Of a stretch of DNA of 64,000 nt, positions 1 to 11,502 are shown in pieces. Each line of letters starts with the position of its first letter. Position 1 is the stretch's first letter. The notes beneath the pieces are model-generated. The model saw nothing but the letters and a program-made list of their open reading frames with translations, ran no database searches and was not told the DNA's origin. The DNA comes from Photobacterium damselae (GTDB taxonomy: Bacteria; Pseudomonadota; Gammaproteobacteria; Enterobacterales; Vibrionaceae). The DNA is taken from the NCBI RefSeq assembly GCF_003026815.1, contig NZ_PYOG01000019.1, positions 1 through 64,000 on the forward strand, in the 5' to 3' direction. The translations under genes were made by a program, and so were the position numbers.

Positions 1-23
1 GCCATGATCAAACTCTTCAATTA
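1..23 (-). rRNA. rrs: 16S rRNA, 5' end only
   Basis: The complement of the first bases reads AATTGAAGAGTTTGATCATGGC, the universal start of bacterial 16S rRNA. Only about 23 nt are in the window; the gene runs leftward out of it. The leader, boxA and two promoters on the same strand (positions 194-396) support the call. A rrn operon next to hemG-trkH matches the hemG-rrsA arrangement known from E. coli. The exact mature 5' end is uncertain by a base or two. Confidence 0.93.
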
Positions 24-193
24 AAGTTTTGTTGTATCTAACGATACGGCTCAATGAATACTGTTAATTCATCATAAATGATGAATGAATTGACTGTGCT
101 GATACTTACGTATCACTTGGTCACTCATTTTCATTGATTAAATCTTTTAGACTAAATCATTTCACGAGTGCCCACACAGATTGCATGGTCAAA

Positions 194-205
194 TTGTTAA
201 AGAAC
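194..205 (-). promoter_or_regulatory. rrn leader boxA antitermination site
   Basis: On the minus strand the leader contains GTTCTTTAACAATTTGACC, close to the rrn boxA consensus TGCTCTTTAACAA. It lies about 170 nt upstream of the 16S start and downstream of both promoters, as expected for the NusB/NusE loading site of rRNA antitermination. No protein gene lies between positions 24 and 461; this stretch is rrn leader and promoter DNA. Confidence 0.8.
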
Positions 206-254
206 AATATCTTCAATAACTTAGCGTTAAACTCAATTACTGAAGAGGCTGCCA

Positions 255-282
255 ATTCTACGCAAATTAAATTAAGTGTCAA
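255..282 (-). promoter_or_regulatory. rrn promoter P2
   Basis: On the minus strand a perfect -35 TTGACA (282-277) is followed after 16 nt by TAGAAT (260-255). It sits about 110 nt downstream of the stronger P1-like element, the usual tandem arrangement of rrn operons. Confidence 0.8.
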
Positions 283-368
283 CACTTATTTTCAATCAAC
301 TTTTTGAACTAGCTCCAACGTTTCATTGCCACATCTTTCTAATGCCGGCTCCCCGTTGGTGAGGAGGC

Positions 369-396
369 ATTATAGAGAAATCGATCGTCAAAGCAA
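369..396 (-). promoter_or_regulatory. rrn promoter P1 with AT-rich upstream region
   Basis: On the minus strand TTGCTT (396-391) and a perfect TATAAT (374-369) are separated by 16 nt. A GCCTCC discriminator follows the -10, typical of growth-rate and ppGpp-controlled rRNA promoters. An A/T-tract-rich stretch just upstream (about 400-425) would serve as UP element. It abuts the 3' end of hemG. Confidence 0.72.
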
Positions 397-461
397 GCTT
401 AAAAATTGGTTTTTTCATGAAAAACAAAACGTTCGCTCAAGTTTTCATCCAAACGATGTTT

Positions 462-995
462 TTATCCTTTTTTTGCGGCAATTCCACTCGCAAACTCACT
501 GACTTTTTGCCAATTGGTGTATTCCACTTCTTTCGTCGTATCGGTTTCTCCTCCTGTAATCTTCATAATCAATTGAATCATTAGCCGATCAAACCAGCGA
601 TAACGAGGATAACGAAGAGCTCCAGCAAAAACCGCAATCTGTTCAGGCTGCCATGGTGACTTTTGCAGAAACTTACGAACATAAGCACTGCCTTGTGGTG
701 TATCTTTGCCTTCTTTACGTGCGGTAAGATTCACACAGATAAAACTGGCGCCCGCTCTTTTTAATTCAACTTGGTTACGTTCAATAAATTGATACAAGAG
801 TTTATTAAAGTGACCATAGCGAATGGAAGCACCGATAATAATCTGATCATACTCAGACCAATTAACATTAGGTTGAGCATGAAGATCTCGAACTTCGCAC
901 TGAAATCCATCCCCCAACTCTTTCTCTATATAATGAAGGATTTTTAACGTCTGACCTTCACGACTAGAATAAAGCATTAATAGCTTCTTCTTCAT
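462..995 (-). CDS. hemG: Menaquinone-dependent protoporphyrinogen IX dehydrogenase HemG
   Basis: This 177-aa flavodoxin-fold enzyme oxidises protoporphyrinogen IX to protoporphyrin IX in heme synthesis and passes electrons to membrane quinones. The N-terminal FMN phosphate-binding loop is visible as YSSREGQT (residues 9-16), and the length matches HemG of enteric bacteria. The start is an ATG behind AAGGAG. It lies 9 nt downstream of trkH on the same strand, so the two are probably co-transcribed. The trkH-hemG pair next to a rrn operon is the order known from E. coli, which strengthens the assignment. Confidence 0.93.
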   Translation of the reverse strand: MKKKLLMLYSSREGQTLKILHYIEKELGDGFQCEVRDLHAQPNVNWSEYDQIIIGASIRYGHFNKLLYQFIERNQVELKRAGASFICVNLTARKEGKDTPQGSAYVRKFLQKSPWQPEQIAVFAGALRYPRYRWFDRLMIQLIMKITGGETDTTKEVEYTNWQKVSEFASGIAAKKG

Positions 996-1004
996 GATAA
1001 CTCC

Positions 1005-2462
1005 TTAATTACGCCAGAATGTCGGGGTAAACAAAACCAACAGCGTAAAGACTTCCAAACGACCAAATAGCATCGCAACAACCAAAATCCATTTAGCAGG
1101 ATCATTAATCTCGCCAAAATGAACTGCAACCTCTCCAAGCCCTGGTCCCAAATTATTTAATGTGGCGGCAACGGCTGAAAATGATGTCAGCTCATCAAGC
1201 CCAGTTGCGATTAATGCCAGCATACAGACGACAAAGACTAAAGCATAGGCAGAGAAGAATCCCCACACTGCATCAACGACCCGCTGCGGCAATGCTTTTT
1301 TACCTAATTTAATGGTGTATACCGCTCTTGGGTGAATCAAACGTTTTAGCTCTCGCACACCTTGCAAGGAAAGTAACAGCATTCGAATCACTTTCATTCC
1401 ACCGCCAGTCGAACCGGCACAGCCGCCAATAAAAGAAGAGAACAGAAGCAGCACAGGTAAAAATAGAGGCCAATCAGCAAATCCAGTCGTCGTAAAGCCA
1501 GCCGTGGTCGAAATAGATACCGTTTGAAATAACGCCTGATCCATTGCCTGATAATAAGAGTCATACGAATGGTGATTAACTAAGATGGCAAAACAAATCA
1601 CAAAGAGCATCAATTGAATAAATAGAAACGCTCTAAATTCAGGATCGCGCCAATACGTTCGTAATCTAATCCCGCCATTAGCAAAGGCTGCAAAGTGAAG
1701 CGAGAAATTACAGGCTGATATCAATAGAAAAACCATGGTAATCATATTAATTGTTGGGCTATTAAAGTAACCCATACTGGCATCGTGAGTAGAAAAACCG
1801 CCGATAGCTATGGTCGAAAAACTATGAGCAATTGCATCAAATGGAGTCATACCTGCGACCCAAAAGGCTAAGGCACAACTCACGGTTAAAGCTAAATAAA
1901 TAAACCAGAGTGTTTTCGCCGTTTCTGCTATTCGCGGCGTCATCTTACTGTCTTTTACAGGCCCTGGAATTTCCGCTCGATATAGCTGCATACCACCGAT
2001 CCCCAAAACAGGAAGAACAGCAACAGCAAGAACGATGATTCCCATCCCACCAAACCATTGTAAAAACTGGCGATAAAATAAAATCGCTTTAGGTAAAGCA
2101 TCTAATCCAACGATGACCGTTGCCCCTGTTGTTGTTAGGGCAGAAAAGGATTCAAAAAAGGAGTCGGTAACCGAAAGATCGGGTGTATGAGAAAGAATAA
2201 AAGGCACCGCACCGGCGCTACCAATAACTACCCAAAAAAGCACAACAATTAAAAAACCTTCGCGCGCTTTTAATTCATGGCGGTGACGTCGATTAGGAAA
2301 CCATAACGCTGCCCCACCAGCAAACAGTAAAAAGAAGGTCACAATAAAAGGAACACCAGCACCATCGCGATAAATTAAGGCGACTAACGCAGGAGCTAAC
2401 ATGGTGACACTAAAAAATGCGAGCAATAGCCCTACAATACGGATAATTGAACGAAATTGCAT
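1005..2462 (-). CDS. trkH: Trk system potassium uptake protein TrkH
   Basis: A 485-aa polytopic inner-membrane protein, the K+-translocating subunit of Trk uptake, which works with the cytoplasmic NAD-binding subunit TrkA. The four pore-loop repeats of the Trk/Ktr/HKT family are visible: TTTGATV (about 110), IAIGGFSTHD (about 220), STTAGFTTTGF (about 320) and NNLGPGLG (about 435), each with the filter glycine. The length is that of E. coli TrkH/TrkG. It lies between yigZ and hemG and probably shares their transcript. Confidence 0.95.
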   Translation of the reverse strand: MQFRSIIRIVGLLLAFFSVTMLAPALVALIYRDGAGVPFIVTFFLLFAGGAALWFPNRRHRHELKAREGFLIVVLFWVVIGSAGAVPFILSHTPDLSVTDSFFESFSALTTTGATVIVGLDALPKAILFYRQFLQWFGGMGIIVLAVAVLPVLGIGGMQLYRAEIPGPVKDSKMTPRIAETAKTLWFIYLALTVSCALAFWVAGMTPFDAIAHSFSTIAIGGFSTHDASMGYFNSPTINMITMVFLLISACNFSLHFAAFANGGIRLRTYWRDPEFRAFLFIQLMLFVICFAILVNHHSYDSYYQAMDQALFQTVSISTTAGFTTTGFADWPLFLPVLLLFSSFIGGCAGSTGGGMKVIRMLLLSLQGVRELKRLIHPRAVYTIKLGKKALPQRVVDAVWGFFSAYALVFVVCMLALIATGLDELTSFSAVAATLNNLGPGLGEVAVHFGEINDPAKWILVVAMLFGRLEVFTLLVLFTPTFWRN

Positions 2463-2499
2463 AGCCTAAAGGCTCTCATCCTAAGCAATAAGTAATAGA

Positions 2500-3129
2500 T
2501 TAATCGGCGGTGACGGGTTGGATACGCCCACCACTGCGATTAACCAATTTAGCGCAAAAAGCTGAAACTTCTCGTTGATCAAGCTCTAAGGCCATAGAAA
2601 CTTGGGTTTGATAATCAGCAGTTAACTGTACACCACTGTGCTCATTAAGTAGGGATTCGACCAAAGAAACTTGATTATAATCACAGCATAAGGTGACGAT
2701 GGCCGTCATGACTTTCTCTTGCGTTATCAGTTGAGCAAGTGCTTGCTGAACACCACCACCATAAGCTTTGACTAGACCACCAGTACCTAATCGAATACCG
2801 CCATAATAACGAGTCACAACAGCTGTGATTTCACCGACATTAGAACCAGTAAGCTGAGCCAAGATAGGTTTCCCTGCTGTTCCCGATGGTTCACCATCAT
2901 CACTAAAGCCCCACTTCATCGAATCGGTTGGTCGGCCAGCAACAAAAGCCCAACAGTTATGACGAGCATCATGGTGCTTCTCTTTTATATGGTTAACAAA
3001 AGCTTTGGCAGCTTCAATATTTGGCGTATGGGCAAGATAGGTAATAAAGCGACTTTTTTTTATTTCTTCTTCAAATACAACCGCATCAGCTGGAACCCAA
3101 TAAGGCTCAGAATTCATAACGTTGCTCAC
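2500..3129 (-). CDS. yigZ: YigZ/IMPACT family protein
   Basis: A 209-aa protein of the YigZ/IMPACT family. The conserved core is visible: EEEIKKSRFITYLAHT near the N terminus, the DDGEPSGTAG loop and RYYGGIRLGTGGLVKAYG in the middle. Biochemical function is not established; the eukaryotic relative IMPACT binds Gcn1, and bacterial members fold like RNA- or translation-factor-binding proteins. Two starts are possible, GTG at 3129 or ATG at 3117. The ATG leaves a protein beginning MNSEPYWVPA and is the more natural choice. Neighbours trkH, hemG and fadB match the enterobacterial order, but pepQ, which sits between yigZ and fadB in E. coli, is absent. Confidence 0.9.
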   Translation of the reverse strand: MSNVMNSEPYWVPADAVVFEEEIKKSRFITYLAHTPNIEAAKAFVNHIKEKHHDARHNCWAFVAGRPTDSMKWGFSDDGEPSGTAGKPILAQLTGSNVGEITAVVTRYYGGIRLGTGGLVKAYGGGVQQALAQLITQEKVMTAIVTLCCDYNQVSLVESLLNEHSGVQLTADYQTQVSMALELDQREVSAFCAKLVNRSGGRIQPVTAD

Positions 3130-3268
3130 TAACTAAAACAAACTCTGGCTAGAGTACCATATTTTTAAACAACTCTTATCACCTCAATGAAACAGCAAAA
3201 GTTAAACAAATGTTTAAAAATAGTATTGAAATAGTTTTATTTTGGGTCCAGACTAATTTTTAACCTAG

Positions 3269-3285
3269 GACAGGTCAAACCAGTT
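3269..3285. promoter_or_regulatory. Putative FadR operator upstream of fadBA
   Basis: The 17-bp sequence GACAGGTCAAACCAGTT resembles the FadR consensus (AACTGGTCNGACCAGTT-type palindrome), with the right half nearly perfect. It lies 41 nt upstream of fadB. FadR represses beta-oxidation genes until long-chain acyl-CoA is present, so this is the expected control. Confidence 0.65.
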
Positions 3286-3325
3286 AATAAGATTCGATAA
3301 AAATCGAGCTTCATGGAGATAGAAC

Positions 3326-6680
<3,355 letters not shown>

Positions 6681-6724
6681 GCTCACAGGAAAACAAACGG
6701 TAATAACCATCTGCAAATAACCAT

Positions 6725-6757
6725 GAGCCCATTAATCTTAAAATGGGCTCCCTCTTC
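6725..6757 (+). terminator. Putative terminator after fadBA
   Basis: Inverted repeat GAGCCCATT / AATGGGCTC (6725-6733 and 6742-6750) with an 8-nt loop, followed by the pyrimidine-rich CCTCTTCT. The tail is poor in consecutive T, so termination strength is uncertain. Confidence 0.55.
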
Positions 6758-6881
6758 TATACTACGCTTAATTTATGCACAATAATCATAGAATAAATGA
6801 GTAAGTTTCATTTTCTTCATAGATTATTTGCGTCTACACTAGAGTCAATAACAGCCCCTTAACTGATTATGTGGAGCAAGT

Positions 6882-7862
6882 ATGTTTAAGGCATTAGTAC
6901 TCAATCAAGAAGACAAAAAAACCCTAGTTAGCATTGAACAACTCGATGAATCACAACTTCCTGAAGGTGATGTGCTGATCGACGTTGATTACTCATCCTT
7001 AAACTACAAAGATGGTTTAGCGATCACAGGCAAAGGCCGTATTGTTCGTCAATTCCCAATGGTTCCAGGCATCGATTTAGTCGGCACGGTTTCGCAATCA
7101 AATGACAACCGCTACCAAGCTGGTGATAAAGTGGTATTGACTGGTTGGGGTGTCGGTGAAGGTCATTGGGGCGGAATGGCAGAAAAGGCTCGTCTAAAAG
7201 CAGATTGGCTGGTTCCTATGCCACAAGCCTTTGATGGCAAGCAAGCGATGATGATCGGCACAGCAGGTGTCACCGCTATGTTGTGTGTACAAGCACTAGT
7301 CGATGCTGGTGTAAAACCACAAGATGGCGAAGTTCTCGTAACTGGTGCAAGTGGTGGCGTAGGCTCTGTTGCCGTTACTCTACTTTCTCAGTTAGGTTAT
7401 CAAGTAGTGGCAGTAACAGGTCGTGTAGCTAAAAACGGCGAACTATTAAAACAACTTGGTGCAAGCCGCGTTGTTGAGCGCAGTGAATTCGCAGAGCCAG
7501 TACGTCCACTCGATAAACAACTATGGGCTGGTGCGATTGATACCGTTGGTAGCACTATGTTGGCTAAAGTGTTATCACAAGTAAACTATGACGGTGCAGT
7601 AGCCATTTGTGGTCTAGCTGGCGGTTTCGATCTACCTACAACAGTGATGCCATTTATTCTACGTAACGTAAAACTTCTTGGCGTAGACTCTGTAATGTGT
7701 CCATTTGAGAAGCGTCAACAAGCGTGGCAACGTTTAGGTGAATTACTACCTGCAAGTTACTTTGAACAAGCTTGTCGAGAAGTAACCTTAGAACAAGTAC
7801 CTGAATGTGCCGAAGCTATTACTAACGGACAAATCACGGGTCGAGTTGTTATTAAGCTCTAA
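6882..7862 (+). CDS. acuI: Acrylyl-CoA reductase AcuI/YhdH family, NADPH-dependent
   Basis: A 326-aa zinc-independent medium-chain dehydrogenase/reductase. The sequence follows the AcuI/YhdH pattern: NYKDGLAITGKGRIV and FPMVPGIDLVG in the N-terminal catalytic domain, then the Rossmann dinucleotide loop VTGASGGVGSVAV (about 155). AcuI reduces toxic acryloyl-CoA, formed for example during DMSP or 3-hydroxypropionate metabolism, to propionyl-CoA; this is inferred from family membership. A monocistronic unit is likely, with a strong hairpin downstream and a LysR-type gene convergent to it. Confidence 0.88.
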   Translation: MFKALVLNQEDKKTLVSIEQLDESQLPEGDVLIDVDYSSLNYKDGLAITGKGRIVRQFPMVPGIDLVGTVSQSNDNRYQAGDKVVLTGWGVGEGHWGGMAEKARLKADWLVPMPQAFDGKQAMMIGTAGVTAMLCVQALVDAGVKPQDGEVLVTGASGGVGSVAVTLLSQLGYQVVAVTGRVAKNGELLKQLGASRVVERSEFAEPVRPLDKQLWAGAIDTVGSTMLAKVLSQVNYDGAVAICGLAGGFDLPTTVMPFILRNVKLLGVDSVMCPFEKRQQAWQRLGELLPASYFEQACREVTLEQVPECAEAITNGQITGRVVIKL

Positions 7863-7899
7863 GTAATCAAGCTATAACACCAATAACTGAGTGACTACC

Positions 7900-7940
7900 A
7901 AAAGCCAGTGGGAAATACTATTCTGCTGGCTTTTGTCTTT
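7900..7940. terminator. Bidirectional terminator between acuI and the LysR gene
   Basis: Stem AAAAGCCAG (7900-7908) pairs with CTGGCTTTT (7926-7934). The flanking A and T runs allow function on both strands, ending acuI (plus) and the convergent LysR gene (minus). Confidence 0.8.
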
Positions 7941-7945
7941 TCTAT

Positions 7946-8890
7946 TTACTCCATCAACCCCATATCGTGAATACGGGTATCAATCAGGCGACTGCACTCT
8001 TCTTTAATGAGATTACGCAGCCATAATTGTGAAGCTGAATGCTCGCAACGCGGATGCCAAATCAGTGAATAATCAAACGGCTTAAAATCAAAAGGGAGAG
8101 GTTTAATCACCAAGTTGTGTTTTTCCGCCACCAAATAAGCCAAATCAGCCGGAACGGTAATAATTAACGGCATACTTTCAACTATCGCTAGCGCTGCTTC
8201 TAAATGATACGCCCGCAATACCATTTTACGCTCGGGATGTCCGCGTAATGCATCATCCACCAGCGCTTTTACCCCATCACTAATCGCAATCATAGCATGG
8301 GGGAAAGTTAAGTAATCTGATAGCGTCAATGGTTTATCAGCTAACGGATGATGACGGCTAAGCAAACAGAAAACACTCACTAAGCCTAAGTGTTCTGAAC
8401 TCAGAGGTTCAACGGAGCCAATTGGGCGACAAATAGCCATATCACAACCATCTGTTGTTAGCTGTTCTAATAGATGGTCATGTTGCAAAGGGGCAAACTC
8501 TAAAGAAATATTAGGCGCTTCTTGATAGATACGAGGTAAAGCAAAAGGCAAAATGGTCTGCATCGCATAATCTGTTGTAGCAATGGTAAAACGCTGATCG
8601 CACAATTCAGGTTGAAAGTCGTTTGGCGTTAATAAAATGCGTAAAGATTCTAAAGGGTCGTGCAATTGTTCATTAAGTTCAAGCGCCCGTTGGGTGGGGA
8701 TCAGATGCTGTCCTTGACGAGTAAAAAGAGGATCATTGAGTAAGTGGCGCAGTCGACCCAATACTCGGCTCATTGCTGATTGACTTAGATTCAAGCGTAC
8801 CGCCGCTTTGCTGACACTTGATTCTTCTAATAAGACTTTTAATGCCACCAATAGGTTTAAATCGCGGCGATATACTTCTTCTAATTCCAT
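7946..8890 (-). CDS. LysR family transcriptional regulator
   Basis: A 314-aa LysR-type regulator. The N-terminal winged HTH is clear at about residues 10-70 (ESSVSKAAVRLNLSQSAMSR, then LFTRQG), followed by a LysR substrate-binding domain. The N terminus (RRDLNLLVALKVLLEE) resembles the LeuO/NodD-like subgroup in which the first helix reads DLNLL. Ligand and regulon are not recognisable. It is convergent to acuI and separated from it by a terminator, so co-regulation is not implied. Confidence 0.88.
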   Translation of the reverse strand: MELEEVYRRDLNLLVALKVLLEESSVSKAAVRLNLSQSAMSRVLGRLRHLLNDPLFTRQGQHLIPTQRALELNEQLHDPLESLRILLTPNDFQPELCDQRFTIATTDYAMQTILPFALPRIYQEAPNISLEFAPLQHDHLLEQLTTDGCDMAICRPIGSVEPLSSEHLGLVSVFCLLSRHHPLADKPLTLSDYLTFPHAMIAISDGVKALVDDALRGHPERKMVLRAYHLEAALAIVESMPLIITVPADLAYLVAEKHNLVIKPLPFDFKPFDYSLIWHPRCEHSASQLWLRNLIKEECSRLIDTRIHDMGLME

Positions 8891-8969
8891 AGCAACGGCT
8901 CATAGGGTCGTGGTCTGAGCCTCTATTATGCGGAAATAATCAGAAAAACACGATATATTGATTATTGTA

Positions 8970-9155
8970 TTACCACTCCTCTTCTTCCTCCTCATTATCG
9001 GAGTCTGCCAGTTCAAACCACAAACCAATAGCAGCAGCAATTAACCCACCAAGCGCAAAAATATTAAGATCTTGTGGGCTACGAAGAACGATAGTACAAA
9101 AGGTGATCAGCCCTAACAGGCAATAAATGGTTAATCTATCTCGTTGAGTCAGCAT
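8970..9155 (-). CDS. Small membrane protein of unknown function
   Basis: A 61-aa protein with two hydrophobic segments (about 8-25 and 32-49) and a strongly acidic C terminus with six consecutive glutamates. A very good Shine-Dalgarno (TAGGAGGTCAAGG before ATG) supports that it is translated. No family recognised; it looks like one of the small conserved inner-membrane proteins of vibrios. Confidence 0.75.
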   Translation of the reverse strand: MLTQRDRLTIYCLLGLITFCTIVLRSPQDLNIFALGGLIAAAIGLWFELADSDNEEEEEEW

Positions 9156-9297
9156 CCTTGACCTCCTAGTCCGTTAGAAGAAAGGTTAACAACTTGTTAA
9201 TTACGTTACGTGATTTTTCTCACTTTGCCAAGTGATATTGATTAATTCTTATCCATCAGTATTATTGATGCCCTTAGCTACAGAGGCACAAAAAATT

Positions 9298-9549
9298 ATG
9301 ACTGCAACTTTTGATAACCCAAATCATTGCCTAGAAGCACAAGGATTACGCTGCCCAGAACCTGTAATGATGGTTCGTAAAACAGTAAGAAAAATGGCTG
9401 ATGGCGAAACCCTATTAGTCTTGGCGGATGACCCATCAACCACTCGAGATATTCCGAGCTTTTGTCGTTTTATGGATCACACCTTAGTTGCGGCTGATAC
9501 AGAAAATCTACCGTATCGCTACCTTATTCAAAAAGGGGTTAGCGCATAA
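9298..9549 (+). CDS. tusA: Sulfurtransferase TusA
   Basis: An 83-aa TusA/SirA-family protein. The signature [13 protein letters not shown] contains the catalytic Cys (C19) that accepts persulfide sulfur from IscS and relays it toward TusBCD for 2-thiolation of the tRNA wobble uridine. The ATG at 9298 is preferred over an in-frame upstream start at 9232 because it gives the usual family length (about 81 aa) and has GAGG upstream. A strong terminator follows at 9554. Confidence 0.94.
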   Translation: MTATFDNPNHCLEAQGLRCPEPVMMVRKTVRKMADGETLLVLADDPSTTRDIPSFCRFMDHTLVAADTENLPYRYLIQKGVSA

Positions 9550-9553
9550 CAGT

Positions 9554-9580
9554 AAAAGGCAGCCTTAAGCTGCCTTTTTG
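9554..9580. terminator. Bidirectional terminator between tusA and a small membrane gene
   Basis: Hairpin AAAAGGCAGC-CTTAA-GCTGCCTTTTT. It sits between the tusA stop and the stop of the convergent gene at 9581, so it can serve both. Confidence 0.85.
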
Positions 9581-9835
9581 TTATTCATCATAATGCTGCT
9601 GTTCAACTTTCCGTAACCGTTCAAGCTCATGGCGCAGCTCACGCATCTCTTTTTTCATTGGAAGTACATACCGAACCCGCACCAAAGCATCAATAGATAA
9701 ATAGGTTGTGACAATGGCTCCCACTACCATAGGTAGCCACATATCAGTCAGCACCATGCCAAGGATATTTAATGCTAATGCGAAGTGAAACAACCAAAAC
9801 TGACTCTGTGGAGATATTGCAAGAAAGCGGGTCAT
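9581..9835 (-). CDS. Small inner-membrane protein, unknown function
   Basis: An 84-aa protein with two hydrophobic stretches (about 10-30 and 33-50) and a charged, probably helical C-terminal tail (MKKEMRELRHELERLRKVE) that could form a short coiled coil in the cytoplasm. A good ribosome-binding site (TAGGAGGGCCCT before ATG) supports expression. No recognised family. Confidence 0.72.
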   Translation of the reverse strand: MTRFLAISPQSQFWLFHFALALNILGMVLTDMWLPMVVGAIVTTYLSIDALVRVRYVLPMKKEMRELRHELERLRKVEQQHYDE

Positions 9836-9933
9836 AGGGCCCTCCTAAGATTGCTTTACCAATGTCATCTTCACCATAGCATGCATGTTTTGATTGCTCC
9901 ATTAACTGGTTCACATTTTATACTAAGGGATGC

Positions 9934-9949
9934 AGTTCCACGTGAAACA
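9934..9949. other. parS centromere site (variant)
   Basis: AGTTCCACGTGAAACA differs from the universal parS TGTTTCACGTGAAACA at two positions. It fits the relaxed V. cholerae chromosome-1 consensus NGTTNCACGTGAAACN exactly. It lies just past the 3' end of the GDT1-family gene, about 20 kb from oriC. ParB (33443-34324) is the expected ligand. Confidence 0.85.
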
Positions 9950-9950
9950 G

Positions 9951-10508
9951 CTACATCCCCAATGCTGCAGCGACCGCTAAAACAACAAAGAGAGCAGCAG
10001 TTACTTTACGAATCAATCCAAGTGGCATTTTATCCGCCGACAGCTTACCAATTAATACTACAGGCACATTAGCCAATAGCATGCCAATCGTTGTTCCCAA
10101 AACCACCCACATCAAGGCATCATGATACTTTGCACCGAGCATGGTTGTTGCAACTTGAGTTTTATCGCCAATCTCAGCCACAAAAAAAGCAATAAAACTG
10201 GCAATAAATGGTCCTCGATTAGACAGAGTCTCTTCATCATCAAGTTTATCTGGCACCAAAATCCAGAGCGCCATAGCGATAAAACTTATCACTAGCACCC
10301 ATTTTAAAATTTGAGGCGTTAAGTAATCGGCAACGACAACACCAAGCCAGGCAGCTAAAGCATGATTTGCTACGGTTGCTGCAAAAATCGCTAAAATGAT
10401 GGGAATAGGTTTGCGATAACGGCTAGCTAGCATTAAAGAGAGTAATTGGGTTTTATCACCAATTTCAGCTAAGGCAACCGTTGTTATAGATATTGCTAGT
10501 ACACTCAC
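9951..10508 (-). CDS. mneA: GDT1/TMEM165 (UPF0016) family cation exporter, MneA-like
   Basis: About 185 aa with two homologous halves of three membrane segments. Each half carries the family hallmark E-x-G-D-K-T (AEIGDKTQLLSL near the N terminus, AEIGDKTQVATT in the middle), which lines the cation path. In Vibrio cholerae the family member MneA exports Mn2+. The yybP-ykoY manganese riboswitch immediately upstream makes the same substrate very likely here. I chose the GTG at 10508 (VSVLAISITTVALAEIGDKT). The longer reading from 10568 would start inside the riboswitch and adds residues absent from the family. Confidence 0.88.
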   Translation of the reverse strand: MSVLAISITTVALAEIGDKTQLLSLMLASRYRKPIPIILAIFAATVANHALAAWLGVVVADYLTPQILKWVLVISFIAMALWILVPDKLDDEETLSNRGPFIASFIAFFVAEIGDKTQVATTMLGAKYHDALMWVVLGTTIGMLLANVPVVLIGKLSADKMPLGLIRKVTAALFVVLAVAAALGM

Positions 10509-10565
10509 GACAGGCTCTTTGGGGGGAGAATTATTATTAGAACCAATAGTAAAACTCGCACTCCC

Positions 10566-10712
10566 CACCCCGGTTTATGCGGTCTTACCTATGGTCTTGC
10601 CAAACCCAAAACGGTCACATTCACCATGAAGATTTTGCTTCAATTATGTTGATGAATGTCTATTCTAGTCTTATTGCAACACTAGATTAGAGGCTACTCC
10701 CCAAAGGAGCGA
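10566..10712 (-). promoter_or_regulatory. yybP-ykoY manganese riboswitch
   Basis: On the minus strand the leader holds the conserved GGGGAGTAG (complement of 10694-10702) and, about 90 nt later, the paired loop segments GGCAAGACC (10601-10593) and GGTAAGACC (10589-10581). These are hallmarks of the yybP-ykoY Mn2+-sensing class. It precedes the GDT1-family exporter gene, a typical target. Boundaries are approximate. The rest of the stretch between the exporter start and 10812 holds its promoter and the terminator of the next gene. Confidence 0.85.
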
Positions 10713-10714
10713 GC

Positions 10715-10744
10715 ATGATATCAAAGCCAATAGTTGGCTGTAAA
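10715..10744 (-). promoter_or_regulatory. Probable promoter of the manganese riboswitch transcript
   Basis: TTTACA (10744-10739) and TATCAT (10720-10715) on the minus strand with 18 nt between them. This would start the transcript just before the conserved riboswitch core. Confidence 0.5.
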
Positions 10745-10762
10745 GGTCATGTTTATGGCAAA

Positions 10763-10796
10763 AAAAACCGCAGTCTTAACAACTGCGGTTTTTCTC
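10763..10796 (-). terminator. Terminator of the OmpA-like lipoprotein gene
   Basis: Perfect stem AACCGCAGT / ACTGCGGTT with flanking A and T runs on both sides. It lies 17 nt past the stop of the minus-strand gene at 10813. Confidence 0.88.
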
Positions 10797-10812
10797 ACAA
10801 TAAACTCGTCAA

Positions 10813-11502
10813 TTAGCCAAGAGGACTCATTACGATCTGTACGCGGCGGTTTTCCGCACGACCAGCAGCTGTACTGTTTGTTGCGATAGGGCTTGCTTCG
10901 CCCATACCTTGAGAAACCACACGGTTTGCTGCAACACCTTGACGAATTAAGTAATTACCTACTTCTGCCGCACGTACTTGAGATAGACGTTGGTTATAAG
11001 ATGCAGCACCTGTGCTATCGGTGAAACCGTATACGTTTAGCTGAGTCTTGTTATACTCTTTTGCAACAAGTGCAACATTGTGTAGCGCATTCATTGCACG
11101 CTGATTTAGTGTTGTTTGATCCACACCGAATGTAATTTCGTTTGGCATGTTTAACACAATGTTATTGCCGTTACGTGTAACAGTAATACCTGAAGATGCT
11201 AATTGCTTGCGAAGTTTTGCCGCTTGCACATCCATGTAATAACCGATACCACCACCTAGAGCAGCACCTGATGCAGCACCAATCAATGCACCTTTACCAC
11301 GATCGTGTTTGCTTGAAGAAGCGACACCAATTGCTGCACCTGCAAGAGCACCAATAATTGAGCCACTGGTTGCGTCAGCCGTTTGTGATTCACCCGTATA
11401 TGGGTTTACTGTTGAACAACCAGTCATAGTCATCGCAGCAATAACTGAGATCACTGCAGCGCGCACCCACTTGTTCGATGCGTTAGATACATTGTTAGCC
11501 AT
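10813..11502 (-). CDS. yiaD: OmpA family outer-membrane lipoprotein, YiaD-like
   Basis: About 229 aa. The N-terminal signal sequence ends in a lipobox (AAMTMTGC, Cys lipidated). A Gly/Ala-rich glycine-zipper segment follows (SIIGALAGAAIGVA and GALIGAASGAALGGGIGYYM). The C-terminal OmpA/MotB peptidoglycan-binding domain contains VYGFTDSTGAASYNQRLSQ and GMGEASPIATN...RAENRRV. It probably tethers the outer membrane to the cell wall. The ATG at 11502 is preferred over 11535: it puts the signal peptide at the usual distance and has GGAA upstream. Confidence 0.88.
   Translation of the reverse strand: MANNVSNASNKWVRAAVISVIAAMTMTGCSTVNPYTGESQTADATSGSIIGALAGAAIGVASSSKHDRGKGALIGAASGAALGGGIGYYMDVQAAKLRKQLASSGITVTRNGNNIVLNMPNEITFGVDQTTLNQRAMNALHNVALVAKEYNKTQLNVYGFTDSTGAASYNQRLSQVRAAEVGNYLIRQGVAANRVVSQGMGEASPIATNSTAAGRAENRRVQIVMSPLG

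Noticed and set aside
9785..10072. 95-aa plus-strand reading frame
   Set aside because: It is antisense to two real genes, covers a parS site and has no ribosome-binding site or protein-like composition.
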